This document shows positions 17,537-25,827 of a stretch of DNA of 64,000 nucleotides, piece by piece (the stretch's first letter is position 1; every line of letters starts with the position of its first letter). This stretch comes from Rhodanobacter sp. 7MK24 (GTDB lineage: Bacteria; Pseudomonadota; Gammaproteobacteria; Xanthomonadales; Rhodanobacteraceae). The stretch is from the NCBI RefSeq assembly GCF_014842995.1, contig NZ_JACYXL010000007.1, positions 1 through 64,000 of the forward strand. Direction: 5' to 3'. A program made the position numbers and the translations under genes. Below the pieces are notes generated by a model. It did no database searches and had not been told where the DNA came from. It worked only from the letters and a program-made list of their open reading frames with translations.

Positions 17537-19009
17537 ATGACCAGCACACCGCTCCGCCGCACCAAGATCGTCGCCACCCTTGGCCCCGCCACCGACGCAC
17601 CCGGAATGCTCGAAAGCATCATCGCCAACGGTGTCGATGTGGTTCGGCTCAATCTCTCGCACGGCCAGCCGGACGACCACCGCGTCCGGGCCGCCGCGGT
17701 CCGGGCCGCCGCCGCGGCAGCGGGTCGCGAGGTGGGCGTGCTTGCCGACCTGCAAGGCCCGAAGATCCGTGTGGAGAAATTTGCGAATGGTCCGATCCAG
17801 CTCGAGGTTGGTCGGCCATTCGTGCTGGACTGCCGCGCCGACGCGCCGCCCGGCGACATCGATCGCGTGGGCGTGAGCTACCTCGGCCTGCCGCAGGACG
17901 TGCGCTCCGGCGACGTGCTGCTGCTGGACGACGGCCTGGTGGCGCTCACCGTCAACGAGGTCGTCGGCACCGAGGTGCGCTGCACCGTGCTGGTGGCCGG
18001 CAAGCTCTCCGACCGCAAGGGCCTCAACCGTCAGGGTGGCGGCCTTTCCGTCTCCGCGCTGTCGGACAAGGACAAGGCCGACATCAAGCTCGCCGCCGAG
18101 ATCGGCGCGGATTTCCTCGCCGTCTCCTTTGTGCGCTCGGCCGCCGACATGCATCTCGCGCGGCGCCTGCTGGAAGAGGCCGGCGGCAGCGCCGCGCTGG
18201 TGTCCAAGATCGAGCGTGCCGATGCGATCCCCGTGCTGGGCGAGATCATCGACGCCTCCGACGTGGTGATGGTGGCGCGCGGCGACCTGGGCGTCGAGAT
18301 CGGCGACGCGGAGCTGCCTGGCCTGCAGAAAAAGATCATCCGCGAGACGGTGCAGCGCAATCGCGCCGTCATCACCGCCACGCAGATGCTGCAATCGATG
18401 GTGCGCTCGCCCATCCCCACCCGTGCCGAAGTGCTGGACGTGGCGAACGCGGTGATCGACGGCACCGACGCGGTCATGCTGTCCGAGGAAACCGCCGCCG
18501 GTGCCCACCCGGACAAGGCGGTGGCAGCCATGGCGCGCATCTGCCTGGGCGCCGAACGCCAGTTCGAACCCAAGGAAGACCTGGCCAACGTCAGCCACCA
18601 CCTCAGCCGCACCGACCAGGCGATTGCACTGGCTGCGATGGTGCTGGCTGCCCAGCTCAACGTGCGCGCGATCGTGGCGCTCACCGAATCCGGCGCCACA
18701 GCGCAATGGCTGTCGCGCTATCGCAGCGCGATACCGATCTACGGCCTGTCGCCCTTCGCGGCCGCGCGCCGGCGTATGCAGGTGCTGCGCGACGTGCGCG
18801 CGGTGGAATTCAGCCATGGCGAGAACCAGAGCATGGCCGCCTCCACCCGCGCCGCGGTGCGCCTGCTGTTCGCGCAGGGCAAGCTGGTCGAGGGCGACAG
18901 CGTGGTCATCACCTACGGCGACCGCGTCGGTCACGTCGGTGGCACCAATACGCTCAAGCTGCTTTCAGTGGGCGCGGGCGGCGCGGTGGACAATATTCGC
19001 GATCTTTGA
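17537..19009 (+). CDS. pyk: Pyruvate kinase
   Basis: Transfers phosphate from phosphoenolpyruvate to ADP, the last step of glycolysis. The 490 residues include the start block RRTKIVATLGPATD, the RLNLSHG motif, the catalytic lysine region (ALVSKIERADA), the metal-binding VMVARGDLGVEIG, and SEETAAGAHPDKAV. I begin at the ATG 17537 since MTSTPLRRTK matches family starts; an in-frame start 39 bases upstream only adds non-conserved residues. A perfect palindrome at 17426-17444 may mediate control. The gene is followed 32 bases later by a small membrane protein gene. Confidence 0.97.
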   Translation: MTSTPLRRTKIVATLGPATDAPGMLESIIANGVDVVRLNLSHGQPDDHRVRAAAVRAAAAAAGREVGVLADLQGPKIRVEKFANGPIQLEVGRPFVLDCRADAPPGDIDRVGVSYLGLPQDVRSGDVLLLDDGLVALTVNEVVGTEVRCTVLVAGKLSDRKGLNRQGGGLSVSALSDKDKADIKLAAEIGADFLAVSFVRSAADMHLARRLLEEAGGSAALVSKIERADAIPVLGEIIDASDVVMVARGDLGVEIGDAELPGLQKKIIRETVQRNRAVITATQMLQSMVRSPIPTRAEVLDVANAVIDGTDAVMLSEETAAGAHPDKAVAAMARICLGAERQFEPKEDLANVSHHLSRTDQAIALAAMVLAAQLNVRAIVALTESGATAQWLSRYRSAIPIYGLSPFAAARRRMQVLRDVRAVEFSHGENQSMAASTRAAVRLLFAQGKLVEGDSVVITYGDRVGHVGGTNTLKLLSVGAGGAVDNIRDL

Positions 19010-19041
19010 CGAGTGGCGGAAACCGCCGGGGAAGGATAAGG

Positions 19042-19605
19042 ATGAAGACTTCTCTGTACACGGTCCTGTGCATCGCAATCCGCTTGGGTGCGGTGCTGAT
19101 GGCGGTGGGACTGCTTGAGTCAGTGCCCTTGTTCCTCTGGAACTTGAATTCCAGTGACGGGCGGTTTGCAAAACTCGCCCTGGTGTTGACCGCATCGGGT
19201 CTGGCGATTGCGTTCGTGCTGTGGCTGAAGCCCGGAGTGTTGGCTTGGTGGGCTTCTTCGGGGCGCAGCAAAGGTGAAGTGTTCGAGAGCCATATCGAAG
19301 CCAACCAAATCCAGCACATCGCGTTATCTGTTCTGGGTGTCTGGCTGGCTATTTCCGGATTTGCCAGCATGACGTCGCTGGCAATCCAGCTGGTGAGGCT
19401 GCACCTTCAAATCGAAGGCTATTCGGGAGCGCAGATACCCGGTGCGGTTCTGGGCAACCTGAGCCGCGCTCTGGTGACAACCGTGGCGGGCGTAGCCTTG
19501 GCGTTGGGGTCACGTGGACTGGTCGGCTTGCTGTACCGCTTGCGCGGCTATCCGACTCAGCCGGCAGTGGCTGGTGGTGACGACGAAATCACGCCGCGCG
19601 ACTAG
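19042..19605 (+). CDS. Uncharacterised four-helix membrane protein
   Basis: A 187-residue integral membrane protein with about four hydrophobic helices: IRLGAVLMAVGLLESVPLFL, LALVLTASGLAIAFVLWL, HIALSVLGVWLAISGFASM and a later ALVTTVAGVALALGS. The C-terminus is short and charged. I recognise no domain. It starts 32 bases after pyk with an AAGGA ribosome site six bases before the ATG, so it may be transcribed with pyk. Function unknown. Confidence 0.75.
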   Translation: MKTSLYTVLCIAIRLGAVLMAVGLLESVPLFLWNLNSSDGRFAKLALVLTASGLAIAFVLWLKPGVLAWWASSGRSKGEVFESHIEANQIQHIALSVLGVWLAISGFASMTSLAIQLVRLHLQIEGYSGAQIPGAVLGNLSRALVTTVAGVALALGSRGLVGLLYRLRGYPTQPAVAGGDDEITPRD

Positions 19606-19641
19606 ACTGTCGCCGTCCCCAACCCCATCGGAGCATCCGTC

Positions 19642-20085
19642 ATGCACTCACGCGCCCCACGCCTGGTCCGTTCCCTGCTGCTGGTGCCGGCGCTGCTCTG
19701 CGCCGCGTCTGCGTGGGCGCAGTCCAATCACCGGATCGATCCGCAGAACCTGTACCACTACTGGATCCGGCTCAACACCAAGGTGGATACGGACCTGCCC
19801 AATTCGGGTCTCAACCTGGACAAGCCGGGTTGCGCCGCGGTGACCTACACCATCGGTTCCGACGGCGTACCGATGAACGTGCAACTGGCCAAGCTCGTGC
19901 CCAGGAGCGACCTGGGCAACGCCGCAGTGACCGCGGTGAAGAACTTCCGTTATGGCCCCTCGCTCACCAATCGCATTGGCCAGCCCATCGACACTTACTA
20001 CGTTGTGCCGTTCAACTCCCCCGACGGTGCGGACGGCATGCAAAAGGTGATGGAGCCCTGCAAGTTGCCCGGCTACGGGCAGTAA
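19642..20085 (+). CDS. Secreted stand-alone TonB C-terminal-like protein
   Basis: A 147-residue protein with a clear signal peptide (LVRSLLLVPALLCAASAWAQ). The mature part resembles the C-terminal domain of TonB-type energy transducers: AAVTYTIGSDGVPMNVQLAK, then SDLGNAAVTAVKNFRYGPS, the VxFxIxxDGxVxxxxVxxS...D.aAl.Avk.wrf.P pattern. TonB has an N-terminal membrane anchor and a proline-rich spacer; this protein has neither, so it cannot transmit energy in the usual way. Two cysteines (in PGCAAV and EPCKLPG) could form a disulfide. A GGAG ribosome site supports the ATG. Role unknown, possibly an envelope adaptor. Confidence 0.75.
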   Translation: MHSRAPRLVRSLLLVPALLCAASAWAQSNHRIDPQNLYHYWIRLNTKVDTDLPNSGLNLDKPGCAAVTYTIGSDGVPMNVQLAKLVPRSDLGNAAVTAVKNFRYGPSLTNRIGQPIDTYYVVPFNSPDGADGMQKVMEPCKLPGYGQ

Positions 20086-20109
20086 TCGGCGTCCCCAGGG
20101 CGGTTTCGC

Positions 20110-20115
20110 TATAAT
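20110..20115 (+). promoter_or_regulatory. -10 box (TATAAT) of the fba promoter
   Basis: A consensus TATAAT lies 80 bases before the fba ATG in the gap after the TonB-like gene. No good -35 is visible at 16-18 bases, so an activator may be needed. Confidence 0.45.
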
Positions 20116-20195
20116 CCGCGGTCTTCCATCCCGTCGCCCGTCCGGGCGGCATCCACCTTTAGCGGGCGGATTACGCCTCGTTGCACGGAGTCGTC

Positions 20196-21200
20196 ATGAG
20201 TATTGAAGATCTCGAAAGCGTCGCCCTGGCCATGGTGGCCCCCGGCAAGGGCATCATCGCCATCGATGAGTCGACCAACACCATCAAGAAGCGCTTCGAA
20301 GCCGTCGGCATCGAGAACACCGAGGAAAACCGCCGAGCCTATCGCGAGCTGCTGCTCACCACGCCGGGGCTCGGCGAGCACATCTCCGGCGCGATCCTGT
20401 ATGACGAGACGATCCGCCAGTCCACCAAGGACGGCGTGCCTTTCACCCAGCTGATGAAGAAGGCCGGCATCATCCCCGGCATCAAGGTCGACAAGGGTCC
20501 GGTGCCGCTGGCCGGCTTCCCCGGCGACGTGGTCACCGAGGGTCTCGACGGTCTGCGTGAGCGTCTCGCCGAATACGTGAAGCTGGGTGCTCAGTTCGCC
20601 AAATGGCGTGCGGTGATCAACATCTCCGAGGAGAACCCGAGCTCCACCACCATCGAGGCGAACTGCCACGCGCTGGCGCGCTATGCCGCGCTGTGCCAGG
20701 AAGCCGGCCTGGTGCCGATGGTCGAGCCGGAAGTGATCATGGACGGCGACCACACCATCGAGGTCAGTTACGAAGTGCACGAAGCCGTGCTGCGCAGCCT
20801 GTTCAACGCGCTGTACGAGCAGAACGTCATGCTGGAAGGCACCATCCTCAAGGTCAGCATGGTGATCCCCGGCAAGGAATCGTCCGAACAGGCCGACGTC
20901 GAGGAAGTGGCCGAAGCCACCGTGCGCGTGCTGAAGACCTGCGTGCCGGCTTCGCTGCCGGGTATCGTGTTCCTCTCCGGCGGCCAGACCGACGAGCAGT
21001 CGACCGCACACCTCAACGCCATGAACCGCATCGGGCCGCATCCCTGGCCGCTGTCGTTCTCCTATGGCCGCGCCATGCAACAGGCAGCGCTCAAGCTGTG
21101 GGCCAAGGACATGAAGGCCAACTACGCCGAAGCACAGAAGACCGTGCACGCGCGCGCCAAGGACAACGGCCTGGCCGCGCTGGGTCGCTGGAACGGCTGA
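20196..21200 (+). CDS. Fructose-bisphosphate aldolase, class I (eukaryote-like)
   Basis: Splits fructose-1,6-bisphosphate into two triose phosphates without metal, through a Schiff base. The 334-residue sequence carries the class I active site: Asp24 in IAIDESTNTI, Lys136 in QFAKWRAV, Glu177 in PMVEPEV and Schiff-base Lys219 in LEGTILKVSMVIPG. This is the animal-like form, not the archaeal FbaB type of E. coli, and is typical of xanthomonads. I start at the ATG 20196 with GGAG before it; a TTG 15 bases upstream is less likely. A TATAAT box lies at 20110-20115, and a double hairpin ends the transcript. Confidence 0.96.
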   Translation: MSIEDLESVALAMVAPGKGIIAIDESTNTIKKRFEAVGIENTEENRRAYRELLLTTPGLGEHISGAILYDETIRQSTKDGVPFTQLMKKAGIIPGIKVDKGPVPLAGFPGDVVTEGLDGLRERLAEYVKLGAQFAKWRAVINISEENPSSTTIEANCHALARYAALCQEAGLVPMVEPEVIMDGDHTIEVSYEVHEAVLRSLFNALYEQNVMLEGTILKVSMVIPGKESSEQADVEEVAEATVRVLKTCVPASLPGIVFLSGGQTDEQSTAHLNAMNRIGPHPWPLSFSYGRAMQQAALKLWAKDMKANYAEAQKTVHARAKDNGLAALGRWNG

Positions 21201-21241
21201 AGGGCGCGTTCCTGCGATCGTCCATGGTCGTGAGAGTGAAG

Positions 21242-21265
21242 CAGGCAGCCATCCGTGGCTGCCTG
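21242..21265. repeat. Perfect 10-bp inverted repeat before the fba terminator
   Basis: Arms CAGGCAGCCA (21242-21251) and TGGCTGCCTG (21256-21265) with a four-base loop. It lies between the fba stop and the main terminator and may stabilise the mRNA end or act with it. Confidence 0.6.
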
Positions 21266-21272
21266 GCGCAAG

Positions 21273-21305
21273 AAAACGGGCGCCTCGCGGCGCCCGTTTT
21301 GCTTT
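21273..21305. terminator. Bidirectional terminator between fba and the first porin-like gene
   Basis: Perfect 12-bp stem (21273-21284 with 21289-21300), TCGC loop, with A run on one side and T run on the other, so it can end the plus-strand fba and minus-strand barrel-protein transcripts, which converge here. Confidence 0.9.
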
Positions 21306-21321
21306 TGCCTGATAAGGAATT

Positions 21322-21903
21322 TCAGAAGCGGTACTCGGCGCTCACCGAAAAAATGTGGGTGCCGATGTCGTAGCCGTGCTTGTTCATCGAGTAGTAGTCG
21401 AAGTTCGCACCCACGCTCCAGTGCTTGTTGAAGTCGTAGCCGGTGCCCAGACCGCCGTACCAGCCGAGCGATTCCTCGCTGCCGCGGTACGTTGCCGAGC
21501 CCAGATAGGAATCGTTGACCGAGAGCGTGGCTTTCAGCTTCCACTGGAAGCCGCCGGTGCGCGCCGACATGTACCAGTTGTCGTTGAAGTTGAAATGACC
21601 ATCGAGGCCAAACGTCCAGCCGTCTGCCTTAAGTTTGGCGTGGTCGCCGTAGCCATCGGTCGAGCTGAGGCTGCCCAGATTGGTATAGCCGGCTTCGAAG
21701 CCGATGAGGCCCTGGTCGCGCCAGCCTGCGTTGAGGATGAAAGCGGTGTTGCTATCGGTGCCCGAAAGGCCATCGACCGTGGCCTTGTAGTGGGCAGTGC
21801 CGGCGCTGCCGTCCACGAACCAGCCATTGGTCTGGTCGGCGTGGGCGGCGGTGGCGAAGAAGCCACAGGTTGCGGCAACGAGCGGAAGCAGTTTCTTGTA
21901 CAT
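21322..21903 (-). CDS. Outer membrane beta-barrel protein (paralogue 1)
   Basis: A 193-residue precursor. The signal peptide is MYKKLLPLVAATCGFFATAA, cut after AHA. The mature part is an eight-strand OmpA-transmembrane-like barrel: alternating aromatic strands (GWFVDGSAGTAHYKA, LIGFEAGYTNLGSL, WYMSARTGGFQWKLK), ending in SVSAEYRF with the terminal Phe used by the Bam machinery. It is the most divergent of three tandem paralogues on this strand, each with its own terminator. The ligand or role is unknown; small barrels of this kind act as envelope-stability or adhesion proteins. A palindrome (21946-21961) precedes it. Confidence 0.85.
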   Translation of the reverse strand: MYKKLLPLVAATCGFFATAAHADQTNGWFVDGSAGTAHYKATVDGLSGTDSNTAFILNAGWRDQGLIGFEAGYTNLGSLSSTDGYGDHAKLKADGWTFGLDGHFNFNDNWYMSARTGGFQWKLKATLSVNDSYLGSATYRGSEESLGWYGGLGTGYDFNKHWSVGANFDYYSMNKHGYDIGTHIFSVSAEYRF

Positions 21904-21945
21904 GTAGGGATTCCTTGTGCCCTGAAAAATTGTCGTGTCGCTTCG

Positions 21946-21961
21946 TTCCGCGACCGCGGAA
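21946..21961. promoter_or_regulatory. Palindrome upstream of paralogue 1
   Basis: TTCCGCG (21946-21952), two bases, CGCGGAA (21955-21961): a perfect inverted repeat 42 bases before the ATG of the barrel gene, not found before the two sister genes. Possible operator. Confidence 0.35.
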
Positions 21962-22005
21962 TGTTAAGAGCACGTTTACCGGGCTTCAAGGACCGTTAAA
22001 TGAAG

Positions 22006-22029
22006 GAAGGGCGCCTTGCGGCGCCCTTC
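22006..22029 (-). terminator. Hairpin terminator of barrel paralogue 2
   Basis: Perfect 10-bp stem (22006-22015 with 22020-22029), TTGC loop, 28 bases past the stop of the minus-strand gene; T tract on the minus strand is broken. It shares the GGGCGCC core with the terminators of both sister genes. Confidence 0.65.
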
Positions 22030-22057
22030 GCGGTTGCATCCGGCATTGACGATCCGG

Positions 22058-22660
22058 TCAGAAGCGGAATTCCGCGCTGGCCGAGATCATGTCGGTGCTG
22101 AGATCGACGTTGTGCTTCTTGGCGTCGTAGTAGTCGTAGTTCAGGCCGACGCTCACGTTTTGCGTGATGTTGTAGCCGATGCCGGCACCGGCATACCAGC
22201 TGTTGTCGCTCAGGCCCTTGTTGATCGGATTGACGTCGTTGCTCATACCGTGGCCGGTCCAGCTGTAAAGGCCGGCGCGGCCGCTGAGGTACCAGCTCGG
22301 GCTGAGGTCAAGATGGGCGTTGGCACCGGCAGTCCAGCCGTGCAGCTGCGACTTGCCCGGAGCGACCACCGGCTGGTTATTGAAGATGTTTTTCGCGCGG
22401 ATGTTGCCCAGATCGTTGTAGCCCACTTCCGCGCCCAGCTGGAAGTTCGGCGACAGCGCCCAGCGATAGCCGCCATCGATCGCGTAGCCGGTGTCGTGGC
22501 CGTTGTCGTACGGGCCCTGGTTGATGGCGGTGCGGCCGACATTGCCGTTGAGGAACCAGTTGTTGCCATCGGTCGGTGCGCTCTGCGCGAAGGCGGCAGG
22601 AATGGCCAGCAGGCTGCTGGAGGCGAGGGCGAGGGCGAGGGCGAGCAAGGTCTTCTTCAT
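22058..22660 (-). CDS. Outer membrane beta-barrel protein (paralogue 2)
   Basis: A 200-residue precursor. The start is the ATG at 22660: an AGGAG ribosome site lies eight bases upstream and MKKTLLALALALASSSLLA is a proper signal peptide ending at AFAQ. The same frame extends upstream without sense. The mature protein is an OmpA-like small barrel (NWFLNGNVGRTAINQGPYDN, QLGAEVGYNDLGNI, GLNYDYYDAKKHNVD) ending in SASAEFRF with terminal Phe. It is closest to paralogue 3: both share GPYD-N/D-G-H/K, the NYDYY strand and nearly identical upstream DNA. The signal peptide core is coded by an in-frame hexanucleotide repeat (22623-22645). Confidence 0.87.
   Translation of the reverse strand: MKKTLLALALALASSSLLAIPAAFAQSAPTDGNNWFLNGNVGRTAINQGPYDNGHDTGYAIDGGYRWALSPNFQLGAEVGYNDLGNIRAKNIFNNQPVVAPGKSQLHGWTAGANAHLDLSPSWYLSGRAGLYSWTGHGMSNDVNPINKGLSDNSWYAGAGIGYNITQNVSVGLNYDYYDAKKHNVDLSTDMISASAEFRF
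22623..22645. repeat. Hexanucleotide tandem repeat GCGAGG, 3.8 copies
   Basis: Three full and one nearly full copy encode the alternating Ala-Leu core of the signal peptide of barrel paralogue 2. The unit is a multiple of three, so copy-number change would lengthen or shorten the hydrophobic core without a frameshift. Confidence 0.7.
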
Positions 22661-22776
22661 GGAGAGTCTCCTGTTATTGGGAAGGCGGCGGCCGGTCGTC
22701 GGGGAAGGGAGCGGCGCCGCATGCCAGGATCCGGGGAGAACCAGGCACCCTACTTGGATGGCGGCTCGGCCAGAAG

Positions 22777-22818
22777 ATTCAATACTCATTAGTACATTAT
22801 TAAGTAACGATTAACTTT
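22777..22818 (-). promoter_or_regulatory. Conserved upstream element of barrel paralogue 2
   Basis: An AT-rich 42-base block matching the block at 23618-23659 at about 29 positions with no gaps, including ATTCAATAC and an ATTAAGT core (plus-strand reading). It ends 116 bases from the start codon, nearly the same distance as in the sister gene. It likely contains the promoter or an activator site. Confidence 0.5.
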
Positions 22819-22839
22819 CACGCCAATGGCTTGCCTGTA

Positions 22840-22868
22840 AAGGAAAACGGGCGCCAGTGGCGCCCGTT
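22840..22868 (-). terminator. Intrinsic terminator of barrel paralogue 3
   Basis: Perfect 10-bp stem (22846-22855 with 22859-22868), followed on the minus strand by TTTTCC. It lies 27 bases past the stop of the gene at 22896. Confidence 0.8.
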
Positions 22869-22895
22869 CCGGATCATGCTGCGGAGCCAGAAGAC

Positions 22896-23504
22896 TCAGA
22901 AGCGGTATTCCGCGCTCAGCGAGTACTTGCTGGTGGCCAACTGCACGCGCTGTACGCCGTTGTCGGAACCGGCGTAGTAGTCGTAGTTCAGGCCCAGGCT
23001 CCAGTTCTGGCTGAGGTTGTAGCCCACGCCGGCTCCGGCGTAGTACTTGGTGCGGTCGTACTGGCGAAACTCCGGGTTCGTCCCGTTGGTGATGCCCTCG
23101 CCCTGGGCATAGAACAGGCCGCCACGCAGCTCGCCGTACCAGTTGGGGGTGAAGCTGTGACGCAGATCCAGGCCGGCGGTGCTGCCGCGCAACTTGGACT
23201 TGCTGTTGCCGGCGATCTGGTCGGCGTACTGGCTCTGGGCAGACAGGCGACCCAGGTACTGGTAGCCCACTTCCACGCCCAGTGACGTCTCCGGGGTGAT
23301 CGCGAAGCGGTAACCGCCCTTCACGCCGCCAGCGAACTTGCCGTCGTCATAGGGACCCTTGCTGACATTGGCGTAACCGGCATCCGCGCTGACGTACCAA
23401 CCTTGCTGGGTGGCGGTGGCGGGAGCCTGATCCTGGGCGAAGGCAGCCGGTACGGCCACAAAGCCGGCAGCAGCCAAGGTGAGAGCGAGCACAGTCTTTT
23501 TCAT
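22896..23504 (-). CDS. Outer membrane beta-barrel protein (paralogue 3)
   Basis: A 202-residue precursor with start ATG 23504 after a GAGGA ribosome site. The signal peptide MKKTVLALTLAAAGFVAVPA ends at AFAQ. The mature barrel shows the same strands as paralogue 2: GWYVSADAGYANVSKGPYDD, SLGVEVGYQYLGRL, YYAGAGVGYNLSQNWSLGLN and the closing SLSAEYRF with terminal Phe. The three genes make one tandem array on the minus strand between fba and tkt, each followed by its own hairpin. The 42-base element at 23618-23659 lies upstream. Confidence 0.87.
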   Translation of the reverse strand: MKKTVLALTLAAAGFVAVPAAFAQDQAPATATQQGWYVSADAGYANVSKGPYDDGKFAGGVKGGYRFAITPETSLGVEVGYQYLGRLSAQSQYADQIAGNSKSKLRGSTAGLDLRHSFTPNWYGELRGGLFYAQGEGITNGTNPEFRQYDRTKYYAGAGVGYNLSQNWSLGLNYDYYAGSDNGVQRVQLATSKYSLSAEYRF

Positions 23505-23617
23505 GGGGGAATTCCTCTTGTTATGGTCAGTCCGTGGGCCTTGGGGAAAGGGTGGCCACGGCTCGGCACCAGCTCGTAGGCGGCGCCGGACCATTAAATG
23601 AGGAGGTGGCTGAAGGA

Positions 23618-23659
23618 ATTCAATACCGACCAGTTCATAATTAAGTGCAGGTTAATGTC
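23618..23659 (-). promoter_or_regulatory. Conserved upstream element of barrel paralogue 3
   Basis: The partner of the 22777-22818 block, 113 bases before the start codon of paralogue 3. It lies in the gap shared with the divergent tkt gene and so could also affect tkt. Confidence 0.5.
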
Positions 23660-23759
23660 AAGAAGCCAAGCGATGCCAATAGGGGCAATCGCGCGACAGC
23701 TTCAGCCGGATCGGCGACAATGCGTGCTTTTCGCCGCAGCCAGTCCCGGAGAACGCCCC

Positions 23760-25760
23760 ATGACCACCCGCCGTCAACTTGCCAATGCCGTGCGCGCCCT
23801 TGCCATGGATGCCGTACAGAAGGCCAATTCCGGCCATCCCGGCATGCCGATGGGAATGGCTGACATTGCCGAGGTGCTCTGGAACGACTTCCACCGGCAC
23901 AATCCGGCCAATCCGCACTGGTTCAACCGCGACCGTTTCATGCTCTCGAACGGTCACGGCTCGATGCTGCAGTACGCCGTGCTGCACCTCTCCGGCTATG
24001 ACCTGCCGATGAGCGAGCTGGAACGCTTCCGCCAGTTGCACTCGAAGACCCCGGGCCATCCCGAGGCGCATCACACGGTGGGCGTGGAAACCACCACCGG
24101 TCCGCTGGGCCAGGGCATCGCCAACGGCGTGGGCTTTGCGTTGGCCGAGAAGGTGCTGGCCGAGCGCTTCAACCAGCCGGGCTTCGATATCGTCGACCAC
24201 CACACCTGGGTGTTCTGCGGTGATGGCTGCCTTATGGAAGGTGTCTCGCAGGAGGCGATCTCCCTGGCGGGCACCTGGAAGCTGGGCAAGCTCACCTTGA
24301 TCTATGACGACAACAACATCTCCATCGACGGCGAGGTGCCGGGCTGGTTCACCGACGACACCGCGATGCGCTTCGAGGCCTGCGGCTGGCACGTGATCCG
24401 CGACGTGGATGGCCACGACGCCGACAAGATCAAGGCCGCGCTGGTCGCCGCCAAGGCGGAAACCGCCAGGCCCACGCTGGTGATATGCAAGACCATCATC
24501 GGCTTCGGCGCCCCGCACAAGGAAGGCACCGAAGCCTGTCATGGCTCGGCACTGGGCAAGGACGAAGTGGCCGCCGCACGCGACATGCTGGACTGGCGCT
24601 CCCCGCCGTTCGAAATTCCCGCCGAGATCTATGCCGGCTGGGACGCAAAATCTGCCGGCGCGAAACACGAGGCCGAATGGAACGCGCTGTTCGATGCCTA
24701 CGCCAAGGCGCACCCCGATCTGGCGGCCGAACTGAAGCGCCGCCTTGCCGCGGAGCTGCCCACGGACTGGACCGTGAAGTCGCAGGCCTGGATCGACAAG
24801 CTGCAGGCCGAAGGCCCGGACGTGGCCAGCCGCAAGGCCTCGCAGATGACGCTGGATGCCTACGGCCCGCTGCTGCCGGAACTGATCGGCGGCTCGGCCG
24901 ATCTCGCCGGTTCCAACCTCACGATCTGGAAGGGCTCGGTCAGCGTCACCGAAACCAGCCCCAACGCCAACTACATCCACTCCGGCGTGCGCGAGTTCGG
25001 CATGACCGCGATCGGCAACGGCCTGGCGCTGCATGGCGGCTTCATTCCCTACGACGCCACCTTCCTGGTGTTCTCCGACTATGCGCGCAATGCGGTGCGC
25101 ATGAGCGCGCTGATCCCGGCGCACTCCATTCACGTCTATACCCACGACTCGATCGGCCTGGGCGAAGACGGCCCCACCCACCAGCCGGTAGAGCACCTGG
25201 CCAGCCTGCGCTATATCCCGAACAACCGCGTGTGGCGCCCCTGCGACGCGGTGGAGTCGGCTGTGTCGTGGAAGGCGGCGATCGAGCGCAAGGACGGTCC
25301 GTCCTGCCTGGTGTTCTCGCGCCAGACGCTGAAGCACCAGCAGCGCAGCGCGCAGCAGGTGGCCGACATCGCGCGGGGTGCCTATGTGCTCTCGGATCCG
25401 GCGGACACGAAGTTCAAGGCCATCCTGATTGCCACCGGTTCCGAAGTGGAATTGGCGATGGAAGCGATGCGCACGCTGGCGCAGCAGGGCTTGCCGGTAC
25501 GCGTGGTGTCGATGCCATGCACCGAGACCTTCGATGCCCAGCCGCTGGAATACCGCGAAGGCGTGCTGCCCGGCTGGTGCCGTGCGCGCGTGGCGGTTGA
25601 GGCTGCCGTCATCGATTTCTGGCGCAAATACGTGGGCCTGGACGGCGAGGTTGTCGGCATGACCACCTTCGGTGCCTCGGCCCCGGCGGAGCAGTTGTTC
25701 GACTACTTCGGCATCACCGTGACGAACGTGGTCGACGCGGTGAAACACGTCGCTGGCTGA
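23760..25760 (+). CDS. tkt: Transketolase
   Basis: A thiamine-diphosphate enzyme moving two-carbon units between sugar phosphates in the non-oxidative pentose phosphate pathway. The 666 residues match the bacterial Tkt length. Visible motifs: [14 protein letters not shown] near the N-terminus, the ThDP motif [13 protein letters not shown] ... LIYDDNN, and [14 protein letters not shown] with [16 protein letters not shown] in the pyrimidine-binding domain. I start at the ATG 23760 ([18 protein letters not shown]) after GGAG; the frame is open 162 bases upstream but that part is not transketolase-like. It faces the minus-strand HAD/pgk pair across a shared terminator. Confidence 0.97.
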   Translation: MTTRRQLANAVRALAMDAVQKANSGHPGMPMGMADIAEVLWNDFHRHNPANPHWFNRDRFMLSNGHGSMLQYAVLHLSGYDLPMSELERFRQLHSKTPGHPEAHHTVGVETTTGPLGQGIANGVGFALAEKVLAERFNQPGFDIVDHHTWVFCGDGCLMEGVSQEAISLAGTWKLGKLTLIYDDNNISIDGEVPGWFTDDTAMRFEACGWHVIRDVDGHDADKIKAALVAAKAETARPTLVICKTIIGFGAPHKEGTEACHGSALGKDEVAAARDMLDWRSPPFEIPAEIYAGWDAKSAGAKHEAEWNALFDAYAKAHPDLAAELKRRLAAELPTDWTVKSQAWIDKLQAEGPDVASRKASQMTLDAYGPLLPELIGGSADLAGSNLTIWKGSVSVTETSPNANYIHSGVREFGMTAIGNGLALHGGFIPYDATFLVFSDYARNAVRMSALIPAHSIHVYTHDSIGLGEDGPTHQPVEHLASLRYIPNNRVWRPCDAVESAVSWKAAIERKDGPSCLVFSRQTLKHQQRSAQQVADIARGAYVLSDPADTKFKAILIATGSEVELAMEAMRTLAQQGLPVRVVSMPCTETFDAQPLEYREGVLPGWCRARVAVEAAVIDFWRKYVGLDGEVVGMTTFGASAPAEQLFDYFGITVTNVVDAVKHVAG

Positions 25761-25780
25761 TAGGCGGGGAATTTCCCGAA

Positions 25781-25811
25781 CAAAAACGCCGCGGTCTCCG
25801 CGGCGTTTTTG
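25781..25811. terminator. Bidirectional terminator between tkt and the HAD gene
   Basis: Perfect 13-bp stem (25782-25794 with 25798-25810) with a TCT loop, A run before and T run after. It serves the converging tkt and pgk-HAD transcripts and begins 22 bases after the tkt stop. Confidence 0.92.
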
Positions 25812-25827
25812 TCAGTCGAGGAAGGCG

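Noticed and set aside
23658-25748. 696-codon open frame antisense to transketolase
   Set aside because: The plus strand encodes full-length transketolase; the antisense product has no recognisable motif.
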